Assembly (NCBI GenBank): GCA_024196135.1
Contig: JAMQCK010000491.1
Location: 1-21,535 of the forward strand
DNA length: 21,535 nucleotides
Reading direction: 5' to 3'
Origin: Pleurotus ostreatus/Saccharomyces cerevisiae fusant
Taxonomy: Eukaryota > Opisthokonta
Part shown: positions 9,550 through 18,677 of the stretch, one piece after another
Layout: every line of letters begins with the position of its first letter
Numbering within the stretch: position 1 is the stretch's first letter
Translations under genes and position numbers: made by a program
Notes under the pieces: model-generated
Seen by the model: the letters and a program-made list of their open reading frames with translations, nothing else
What the model was told of the DNA's origin: nothing
Database searches by the model: none

Positions 9550-12348
9550 ATGAACGGACACGCACTCAACGGCGCGACGGGGAACGGCGCCGGCGCAGAG
9601 GCGAGCACGGAACGCATTCAGGTTGTCAATGAGGAGAAGCAGTTCACGTGCGTGCTGCGTGCTGTGCGATGTGGGCGGGGGTGCTAACTGTGCGCTAGAC
9701 AGGAGCTGAGTGCTCAGGTGGAACGTTGGGGCCTGCGCGATGCAGGCTTCAACTATAACATTGTCGCTGTCTTCGGCTCTCAGTCTACTGGCAAAAGTGT
9801 GTACTATGATGAGCGTCCCAGTATTTTTGCTGACCGGCGATCAGGTACACTGCTGAACAGGCTCTTCGGCACTACTTTCGATGTCATGGACGAGACCAGG
9901 CGGCAGCAGACAACGAAGGGTGGGCGAAGACGTGATGCACCCAGGCTCCATGCTGACACGCACCAGGTATCTGGATGTGTCGCGCAAAGGCGCTGAATCT
10001 CCTCGTCATGGACGTTGAGGGAACGGACGGGCGAGAGCGTGGCGAGGACCAGGTGCGTTGCGACGTTATGTCTCCATACTCCCCTCCTCACCCATACTTC
10101 CCAGGACTTCGAACGCAAATCCGCCCTCTTTTCCCTCGCCTCCTCCGAAATCCTTATCGTCAATCTCTGGGAGCACCAAGTCGGCCTCTACCAGGGCGCC
10201 AACATGGGCCTGCTCAAGACCGTCTTCGAGGTCAATCTCGGGCTGTTCGGCAAGAAGCCCAAGGACGGCACCCAGAGTCGCACCCTGCTCCTCTTCGTCA
10301 TCCGCGACCACATTGGCACGACCCCGTTGGAGAACCTGCGCGCCACACTCACCGCCGACCTGCTCCGCATCTGGGACAACCTCGCCAAGCCTGACGAGCT
10401 GAAGGACCGGCAGCTATCTGACTACTTCGACCTCGACTTCACGGCGCTGCCGCATAAGGTCCTGGTCCCCGACAAGTTCGAGGCGGAGGTGGCGAACCTG
10501 CGCACGCGGTTCGGGAACAAGGAGAAGAGCGACTATCTGTTCAAACCTGTGTATCATAAGAGGATTCCCGCCGATGGTGTATCTATGTATATGGAGAATA
10601 TCTGGGTGAGTAGCTGTGGAATGCGCTGTCCCATTCATATACTGACATGGGTTGCAGGAACAAGTGCAGAGCAACAAGGATCTGGATTTGCCAACACAGC
10701 AAGAGCTCTTGGCGCAGTTCCGTTGCGACGAGATCTCTGCTGTGGCATTGAACGAGTTCAATGAGCAGGCGAAGTCACAAAAGCGTCCCATCGAGGCTGG
10801 GAAGGTGATTGAGGGCCTCGGTAAGATGATGAACGCCTGGAGAACACAAGCCCTCGGTACGTTATCTCTTTCAAATACCAAGCTCGGACATGCTTCTCAT
10901 ATCATACTCAGAACGCTACGACCGCGACGCCTCCCGGTATCACCAGGGCGTGTACAAGCGGAAGCGCGCAGACCTCCTCGCTGTTATCGAGTCTTCTCTG
11001 TCGCCTATGTTCCTAGGCCAACTCAAGAACCTCCACAAAGCCTGTCTCACCGCCTTCAAGAAGGAGATCGTCGACGGCATGAAGGGCGAGGGCTACGACT
11101 TCGCCGAGATCGTCACGAAGGCCCGGTCGACGTGCGAAACGCGATTCACCGAGGGCGCGAAGGAGGCGCTCATCGAGGACACCGACTGGGTGTGGGAGGA
11201 CGAGCTGGAGCTGTTGAAGGAGGAAGTGCGCAGCGTGGCAGATCAGTGCAGGAAGGACGAGACGAAGAAGATGATCAACCAGATTGAGGTGTGTTGGGTG
11301 GTTCGCTGATCAGGGAAAGAGGGTGCTGATGGCTTGTGCAGCGCAACTTCAAGAAACAGATTGCGGAGCCGGTGGATGTGGCGTTGAACCAGCCTGCACC
11401 AGATATGTGGGATAAGGTGCTCAAGGCATTCCGCCAGACACTCGACAAGGCAGAGGCGACCTACTCGACGAAGGCGAAGAGTGCGTACGCCCTTGTTGTC
11501 TGCGCGTACGCTTGCTGACCTTTTGTCAGGCTTCAACTGCACCGAGGAAGAGAACACCACATCCCTCACTACCCTCCGCAAGCGGGCATGGCTGGCATTG
11601 CGCGCCAAGGTCGACGAGCACACCTCCGACGCCGTCTTCATCGGCAAGATGCGCGCCTACTTCGAAGAGCGCTTCCGCTACGACGAGCACGGCGTGCCGC
11701 GCGTCTGGAAGCCCGAGGACGACATCGACAGCCACTTCAAGAAGGCGCGCGACCAAGCGCTCGAGCTCATCCCCCTCTACGCCAAGATCGCGCCGCAGGA
11801 TTCCTCCTTGCAAGTCGAACTGCCCGACGAGCCGACGGACAGCCTGACGCAGGAGGACTTCGACTTCGAGGCGTCGTTGACGGTGTTCACCGAGACGAAG
11901 ACGATGGACTTGACGAACAAGTTCAGGAAGGATGCGGATGCGTTCTATGTGGAGGCGAAGCGGAGTACGGTGGCGAGTGTGGCGCAGATTCCGGTGTGGA
12001 TGTATGGGGTGTTGGTGGTGCTTGGGTGGAACGAGGCGATGGCGGTGTTGTTCAACCCGATGTACTTCACGATGCTGCTCATTAGCTTGGTGTCGGCGTG
12101 AGTGCTTTGACGTCCGATGTCCTTCCTCCGGCTAATTGTCCAACAGATACATCATCATCCAGCTCGGTCTTGCTGGCCCATTGTTCCAGGTCTTGCGAAC
12201 TATCACAGGCGAGGTGCAACGACAAGCATACGCCCGTTTGCAAGAGCACTTTTCGCAACCCACCATCGCTCAGCCTGTACGCGACGCAAAGACAGCCCGC
12301 GAAGAGGAGGACGTGACGAAAAGGCAGGGCAGCGACCCGAACTACTAA
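9550..12348 (+). CDS. SEY1: Sey1, ER membrane-fusion GTPase of the RHD3/atlastin-like class
   Basis: Dynamin-like GTPase of the ER membrane that drives homotypic fusion of ER tubules. Ten exons: 9550-9647, 9699-9796, 9845-9919, 9967-10052, 10105-10605, 10658-10856, 10912-11288, 11342-11480, 11530-12097 and 12147-12348 (2343 nt, 780 aa; yeast Sey1 is 776 aa). Seen in the sequence: P-loop GSQSTGKST (59-67), TTKGIWM switch region, [10 protein letters not shown] (106-115), and the VIRDH guanine-specificity motif (184-188). A long helical middle domain follows. Two hydrophobic segments near the C-terminus (about 680-699 and 702-725) form the expected membrane hairpin, with a basic/acidic cytosolic tail. 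Introns are 47-55 nt. The intron inside the P-loop codons (9797-9844) is a stop-free multiple of three. The ATG gives a normal-length N-terminus. The neighbouring genes do not share its pathway. Confidence 0.95.
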
Positions 12349-12703
12349 TCTATTGTGCATGCCATCTACTTAGCTACCGCGCTTGAGGGAGACAATGGCC
12401 GGACGTTGGCTTCCCCGCATGTATTCACGACTTTTGGATGGATTCTATAAGTATTATACCTTTGTCTGAGTGTAGAACATCGTCTGCTGAGAACACATCA
12501 CGACTCAGATGAGGGAGAGGGGAGGGTGCGAGTTGGGCTCGCTATGGCACGTGGAGTGGTCATTGAGGACGAGTGCACAGATAAGATAAGCGCGCGTCGG
12601 GCTTGCTTCCCACCAGCACTGAAGTCCAGCGTCCAACTCTCGTGTATCCCCCTTCCCCTTGCACACACCCAGAACCAACGGCTGCGTTTCGACCCAGGAC
12701 ATC
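12349..12703. other. SEY1-urease intergenic region
   Basis: A 355-base interval that contains the SEY1 3' end and the urease promoter. No gene is seen. The one notable element is the overlapping GATA pair at 12580-12590. The segment just before the urease ATG is rich in C and T, as in many fungal 5' leaders. Confidence 0.6.
12580..12590 (+). promoter_or_regulatory. Tandem GATA-factor motifs upstream of urease
   Basis: GATAAGATAAG contains two overlapping GATAAG sites 114 bases before the urease start codon. GATAA-type sites bind the nitrogen-responsive GATA factors of fungi (AreA, Nit2, Gat1 type), which commonly activate urea and other nitrogen catabolism genes. Single GATAAG strings occur elsewhere in the window, so it is the doubling and the location that make this notable. 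Binding is inference. Confidence 0.45.
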
Positions 12704-15588
12704 ATGTATCTCAACCAGAGGGAGGAGGCGAAGCTCTTACTCCATCAGGCCAGCGCGTACGCCCCAGCCCCGACCGTCGTCCTCTGACATGCCGATAGGC
12801 GGGCTCCCTCGCACAAAAGCGCCTGGCGCGCGGTTTGAAGCTCAATCAGACGGAGGCGGTCGCGCTCATCGCATCGCAACTTCAGGAGCGCATCCGCGAT
12901 GGGAAGAACTCGGTGGCGGAGCTGATGCAGTATGGGAAGACCTTGCTAGGGAAGAGGCATGTCCTGCCTAGCGTGCCAGCGCTATTGCATGAGATCCAGG
13001 TGGAGGGAACGTTCAACGATGGGTGAGTGCGTCGGTTCATCTAGTGATGTGGCGGAGGCTGATACCAGCTGTACAGTGTCTTCCTGGTCACTGTGCACGA
13101 TCCTGTTTGTACGGAGTCAGGGGACCTATCTGCGGCCCTGTACGGCTCATTCCTTCCCGTACCCTCCAACGACTTGTTCCCTCTCAGTCTCCCCGAAGAG
13201 TACGCGGTCGAGAAGCGCCCTGGTGCTGTTATCGCGAAGAAAGAGGCTATCACCATCAACCAAGGACGCGAGAGGGTCAAGCTACGCGTCACGAACAATG
13301 GCGACCGACCCATCCAGGTGCGTCATCGCGACTTGGGACTTGAGGGAATGGTATCTCACCTGTCCACAGATCGGCTCGCACTATCACTTCATCGAAACCA
13401 ACGCAGCACTCTCCTTCGACCGCGCCAAGGCTTACGGCAAACGCCTCGACATTGCCGCCGGTACCGCCGTCCGCTTCGAGCCCGGCGACGTGAAGACCGT
13501 CACACTATGCTCAATCGCAGGCGCGCGTATCATCTCTGGCGGCAACAATCTTGCCACGGGTGTCGTGGACCTTGGTCGCACCGAGCAGATCGTAGCGAAC
13601 CTCTTACAGCGCGGCTTCGGACATGTGCCAGAGCCGGGAGCGTTGGAAGTGACTGTGGACACGCAAATGCTGCGCGAGACGTACGTCTCGATGTTTGGGC
13701 CAACAACGGGAGATAGGATAAGGTTAGGGGATACGTCGTTGTGGATTGAGGTCGAGCATGATGAGGTGAGCGCGCGTTAGGAAGATATATCTGAGAAGTG
13801 GCTGATATGGAGGGCAGACCGTCTACGGCGACGAAGTCAAGTTCGGCGGTGGAAAGTCGATCCGTGAGGGTATGGGACAAGCCACCGATCGGTCATCTGA
13901 GGAGACCTTGGATCTTGTCATCACCAATGCCCTCGTCGTCGACTGGTCCGGGATCTACAAGGTAGGCTCAAATTTACTGCATGTAAAGCAACGCGTTTCC
14001 AACCCCATACCAGGCAGACATCGGTGTCAAAAACGGTATCATCGTTGGCATCGGCAAAGCAGGCAACCCAGACGTCATGGCCAACGTTCATCCCTCCCTC
14101 ATCATCGGCTCCTCCACCGAAGTCATTGCCGGCGAGAAGCTCATTGTCACCGCCGGCGCCCTCGACGCACACGTGCACTACATCTGCCCCCAGCAGGTCG
14201 ATGAGGCGCTCGCCGCCGGGACTACGACCATGATTGGCGGTGGAACAGGCCCCAGCGCAGGCACGAACGCCACGACGTGCACCTCCTCACCTTTCTACAT
14301 GCGTCACATGCTCAGCGCGACTGACGGCTTGCCGATGAATTTCGCTTTCACGGGCAAGGGGAACGACGCGGGGCCCAAAGCTCTTGAGGAGATCGTGCGC
14401 GCCGGCGCGGCTGGGCTGAAGCTGCACGAAGACTGGGGGTCAACGCCGGCCGTCATATCGAACGCGCTAGACGTGGGCGACAAGTACGATGTGCAGGTAA
14501 ACATCCACACGGATACGCTGAACGAGAGCGGGTTCGTGGAGAGCACGATTGAGGCGTTTGGCGGGCGGACGATACACACGTATCATAGTGAGGGCGCGGG
14601 TGGGGGGCACGCGCCGGATATCATCGTGGTGTGTGGGCTGCCGAATGTGCTGCCGTCGTCGACGAATCCGACAAGGCCATATACCAACAATACGTTGGAT
14701 GAGCATTTAGATGTGAGTGGGATGTCTACATTTTGCATCCAGCGATCCTAATATTCTTCCTCAGATGCTCATGGTCTGTCACCACCTTGACAAGTCCATT
14801 CCTGAAGATTTGGCCTTCGCCGAGTCGCGCATTCGTGCGGAGACGGTGGCCGCGGAGGATGTTCTGCACGACACTGGCGCCATCTCGATTATCAGCTCCG
14901 ACTCGCAAGCAATGGGCCGCGTCGGCGAGGTCGTCAGCCGAACGTGGAGAACGGCGAGCAAGATGAAGGACTTCCGAGGACCGCTGCAGTCATTGGGTGA
15001 TGACGAGTTCAAGGACAATGGCCGCGTGAAGCGCTACGTGAGCAAATACACAATCAACCCGTGAGCATCTTTACCGCCGGATTCAGAAGGAGCTTCTTCA
15101 ATTGACCATAACGTAGCGCCATAACACACGGCATAAGCCACCTCGTCGGACACGTCGCAGTCGGTACACTTGCAGATCTGGTCCTCTGGTCTCCCCAACG
15201 CTTTGGGTCCAAACCCGAGATGATCCTCAAATCTGGCGTCATCGCCTACGCTCAAATGGGCGACGCCAACGCATCCATCCCGACCGTGCAGCCGTACTAC
15301 TCCAAGCCGATGTGGGGCGCGAAACCCGGGTCGGCCGCCCTCAACTCCGTTTCGTTCGTCTCCAGTCTTTCGATTACCTCAGGGACGATCGCATCGTACG
15401 GTTTGAACAAGAGGTGCGAGGCGGTGAAGAACTGCAGGAATATCGGGAAGAAGGACATGAAGTGGAATGATGCGACGCCGAAGATGCAGGTCGATCCGGA
15501 GAGCTATGAGGTGCTGGCGGATGGGGAGCTGATGGATGTTGAGCCTGCGACGACGTTGCCTTTGTCGAGGGTGTACAATTTGTTCTGA
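12704..15588 (+). CDS. URE1: Urease, single-chain nickel enzyme
   Basis: Hydrolyses urea to ammonia and carbamate in the cytosol. Exons: 12704-12748, 12799-13022, 13077-13317, 13370-13765, 13818-13961, 14014-14712, 14765-15060 and 15117-15588 (2517 nt, 838 aa, the usual fungal length). The gamma, beta and alpha urease parts are fused in that order. Nickel ligands are all present: H403 and H405 ([10 protein letters not shown]), carbamylated K486 (GLKLHEDWG), H515 (NIHTDTLNE), H541 ([14 protein letters not shown]) and D629 (SSDSQAMGR). The flap Cys588-His589 is in MVCHHLD. These sit at a constant offset of 269 from the Klebsiella UreC numbering I recall. Introns 2-7 are canonical, 52-56 nt. Intron 1 lacks a usable GT donor: continuity from [15 protein letters not shown] to [12 protein letters not shown] needs a GC donor (gccagc, 12749). 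The only nearby GT (12757) shifts the frame. Activation needs nickel and urease accessory proteins, which are not in this window. Confidence 0.95.
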
Positions 15589-16018
15589 GGAAGAAAATCT
15601 TCGTGCGTTTACTGTATCTGTACCTATCTTGGCGTTGACTGCACAATGTATGCATATGGAAGTTCCAGGGCTATTCTGTTTTCTGGGCTCGAAGTTCAAC
15701 ATGAGAGTCGGAAATTCCCGAAGGTCACGAGATTTTCTTCTTAATGGGGAAGAAGGAAGTTGAACTTCAACTCGACAAATTCCCTCCATTTCTCCTGCAT
15801 TATCTCCCCTTTCTTCCCTCCCCTTGTTCTTGTTTTCTGCGACATACGAAAAGAATGGCGATCCCTCATTCAGTGGTGCTAATCTGCCCCTGTCAAGGGC
15901 AGCACGTCAGTACGCTTCGCGCTAAGCTTTGGCTCCGCGTCGCAGCCTATGAGGCATGATCGTTCTTCGGACCAGCGACGACGATTATCTCGGCTCCTTG
16001 CACTGAACGACGACGACC
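15589..16018. other. Urease-glycosyltransferase intergenic region
   Basis: A 430-base interval with the urease 3' end and the promoter of the next gene. A pyrimidine-rich stretch lies at about 15778-15835. No gene is seen; the open frames here (15536-15763, 15744-15959) carry no family resemblance. Confidence 0.5.
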
Positions 16019-17649
16019 ATGGCCGCTCGCTCGCTGTCGACGGTGTTCTGGCGGGACAACGCGGTTCCAACATATGAGGCGCTGCCACTGGATTCTGGGG
16101 ACGTACCGCGGTGCGTAGAGATCACCCTGCTCAACCGACCAAGAGAGCTGACGCGTAGCAGACACTCGCCCCGGTCGCGTGTGTCGCGAACCCCGCTACG
16201 GCTGGCGATCTTGGTGGCAGGCGTCGTGCTTCTCGTCGTAGCCGTGGTCACCGTCGATCAGCACATTGCCGCGCTCCGGAATCGAGCGGCGATGATGTCG
16301 TCGTTCTGGCCGGTGACGCAGCCAAATCGAACCGACGTATATGAGGATGAGAACAGCAGGACGATGCACAGGTTGATTGAGTGCGTAGCGGATGGAACGT
16401 GTACGGAGAGGCAGACGCATGTGGTCATTTTGGCGAGTTGGCATTTCAAAGGTGCGTCGGGTAGCGATAAAGGGGGGGGGGGGGGGGTGCATTGGCTGAG
16501 CGGATTGCACAGGCTCGGTGGAAGGTCAGGTGTCTGGCGAGGATATCTGGTGAGTGTCATTATTCTTGTCCCAGTTACCGCGCTCATATGTGAGGCAGGG
16601 CTCGGAGTGTGGTATGCCACACCGCTTCATTCATATTATACCAAAAGCTCAACCTTCCCAGCTCCTCGCCCTGCAAGAAATGGGCTACAGCGCCATAATC
16701 ACTGCTGGCACGAACGAAGACCTCGTCCACACCTACCATCTCTTCCCCGACCTCGTCAAAGTCATCATCGCCGAAGGCTGGGACATCAACATGTGCAACA
16801 AGGACCCCTCCTGCATCCAATCCGAATCCAACCCGCTCGGTGTCCCCATCTGGAAGCTCTTTGCCTTTCACTTCTGGGGCGGGCACGCGCACCCACTCGG
16901 CGGGCCCTGGACGCTCAGCCCGGAGAACTTCCCCCTCCTCATGGGCGGGGACTCGGTCAATAACACCTACCTCGGCTACAGCATCGAGCGCGCTTGCGAG
17001 AAGCTGCCCGTCGTCGCGCACGCCGAACGGCCCAACCAGGCCTACGTCCTCGCGAAGCACCTCTCCTACTTCTTCGACCACAACTTCGCGTGGAAGAACG
17101 TCGCGTTCGACGATGCGGGCTCGCCGGCGCGCTTCGTGGCGGGGATGATCGAGGACGCGGACGCGGCGGGAAAGGGCGTGCCCGCGGGCGTGGCGAACCA
17201 CGGGCGGCTGAACAAGACGGCGTTCTACCTCGAGCTGGCGAGGAGTCGGGTGCTGGTGGGCATCGGGAGTCCGCTGCTGAGCCCGAGCCCGTACGATGCG
17301 CTGTGCATGGGCGTGCCGTTTATCAACCCGATTCAGCAGTGGGATGTCGCTAGCCCGAAGGATCGCGAGGCGTGGTTGACGCAGCATGATGGGCTGAAGT
17401 ATGAGAATCCGCCTCACGTCTACAATGTGCATGCAAATGATGTGGCTGGGTTCTGGGCGGCGGTGAAGCAGGCGATGGAGACGGGGATTGAGGGGGATAG
17501 GTGAGCGGTTGAAATGTCGATGTTCGCATTAGACGCTGAAATTTTGCAGATATATTGTGCCCAACATGACAATGGATGCGTTGAAGACGCGGCTCACCAG
17601 GATCATCGAGACCGACTGGGAAGGCCGCGCAAAAGCTCTGTCCGCATAG
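16019..17649 (+). CDS. Type II membrane glycosyltransferase, GT18-like
   Basis: Probable Golgi glycosyltransferase resembling fungal GT18 (alpha-1,6-mannosylglycoprotein 6-beta-N-acetylglucosaminyltransferase) proteins; donor and acceptor are not provable here. Exons: 16019-16451, 16513-16549, 16599-16611, 16662-17500 and 17550-17649 (1422 nt, 473 aa). Topology: a cytosolic tail of about 60 residues, one hydrophobic anchor (about 60-79) and a lumenal catalytic region. Visible blocks are GEDIWARSVLLALQEMGYS, a Cys-containing MCNKDPSC segment, and VLVGIGSPLLSPSPYDALCMG (from residue 358), the likely nucleotide-sugar side of the fold. The 13-nt exon is inferred: it lets all introns be canonical and about 50 nt. 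Without it, a 45-nt intron with a GAG acceptor at 16594 also keeps frame and gives 491 aa. The start sits in an ACCATGG context. A G16 run lies in intron 1. Confidence 0.8.
16472..16487 (+). repeat. Homopolymer run of 16 G in an intron
   Basis: Sixteen consecutive G bases lie inside intron 1 (16452-16512) of the glycosyltransferase gene. The run does not touch coding sequence. Its true length is uncertain because such runs are error-prone in sequencing and variable in populations. Confidence 0.85.
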
Positions 17650-17670
17650 AACTCCAAGTTCCCTCCGCAG

Positions 17671-17720
17671 GTGAGTGCAGCGTGTCTGACAAGGAGAACC
17701 TGTAACGATTTTCGTAGCAG
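17671..17720 (+). other. Probable 3'-UTR intron of the glycosyltransferase gene
   Basis: A 50-base segment starts GTGAGT, contains TCTGAC at 17685-17690 and ends GCAG, matching the size and signals of the other introns here. It begins 21 bases after the stop codon of the glycosyltransferase. It therefore looks like an untranslated intron, or the site of an alternative 3' end. No transcript evidence is available. Confidence 0.45.
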
Positions 17721-18589
17721 CCTTATTCAAGCCAGTGCTCGGGAGACCTGTTGACTTCCTTGCCTGTATGTTCGTGGTGATCTCTTAGAGCAGATGTAGA
17801 CCGTATATATCTGTACTTATCCTTCTGTATATTCTTGTGCTCTCAATAGACGAAGAACTGGAGACAGTGATATTCATGAACAAGGGGGATGATGGAAAAC
17901 ACAAACAAACATGGAACAAACATGCTTTTGTTTGTGCTCTGATGGATGATCGGATGTTTTTTTTGTCTTCCACGGCCATCTGTTGCTCGCGCCGCACCCT
18001 TTGCCCGTCTTTCGACCGCTCCTCGACGGTGTGCACTTGATGATGTGAGTTTTTGATCCTCTTGTACGCCAAAGATGACAAAAAGGGACCGTAAAGTCCA
18101 AAGGACTTGACGACAACTTCTAAATTGATCCTGCTGAGATGTTCTTCGCTTGTCGGCCACCGTATATGGACCTTCTGAAAGCTGACAACCATCTCAGTGA
18201 TGGCTTGCGGTCGCGTCTTTGCTGTAGATTACCTGCATTGTCGACCATGTACCCGGCTCGAATAAAAAACCGATGTTCACCATCACAAACGATGTTCACC
18301 GACTTCGATCCGCCTCTCATGGACGCGTGCACTTTGGCTGGGCCCATCATCGCTTCTGCCCCATGCACATCCTCGGATTTGTTGGTCGTGGGCTATAGTT
18401 CGTGATTGTTGTCGGCGAAAACGCTCCACGGACGATTGACGGGATCGCTCGAAGAACAATGAAGGGGAAGTGTGGGAAGCTGAAGTCAGGTGCGGGCCAT
18501 ATACGACTTCCATTGTTCTCGCGTCCTCATACGTAAGCAGCGCCTATTGACCGGCATACGCTCTGGCCCGTCGGCTCCGGCGATCTGCG
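17721..18589. other. Intergenic region before the uncharacterised 584-aa gene
   Basis: No confident gene. The minus-strand frame 17785-18192 is open for 135 codons and includes a Lys/Arg/Glu-rich part (about 17955-18090) that looks protein-like, but I cannot identify it. A direct repeat GATGTTCACC occurs at about 18273 and 18290. The right end holds the promoter of the next gene. Confidence 0.4.
17900..17936. repeat. Short inverted repeat (10-bp arms, 17-base loop)
   Basis: CACAAACAAA (17900-17909) is the exact reverse complement of TTTGTTTGTG (17927-17936). It could form a hairpin in RNA from either strand. Possible roles in 3'-end formation of the upstream gene are conjecture; the arms are A/T-rich and simple, so chance is possible. 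Confidence 0.4.
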
Positions 18590-18597
18590 TATAAAAG
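18590..18597 (+). promoter_or_regulatory. TATA box of the 584-aa gene
   Basis: TATAAAAG lies 88 bases before the ATG at 18678 and is followed by a C-rich leader. It is a near-consensus TATA element, suggesting a regulated or strongly expressed promoter. Confidence 0.6.
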
Positions 18598-18677
18598 GCG
18601 CCCACAGAAGCTGGTGACTGGGACGCTCCTCTTCCTGACCCCCACCACCCCATACACCTCAGTCAAATCTAACAACC

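Noticed and set aside
13041..13780. Plus-strand frames 12959-13780 and 13093-13716 as separate genes
   Set aside because: They are unspliced readings of urease exons 2-4 that pass through introns; the spliced urease frame is continuous and fully conserved.
16584..17432. 282-codon open frame antisense to the glycosyltransferase
   Set aside because: It is a mirror of a conserved coding exon, Arg/Val/Glu-rich, with no family resemblance.
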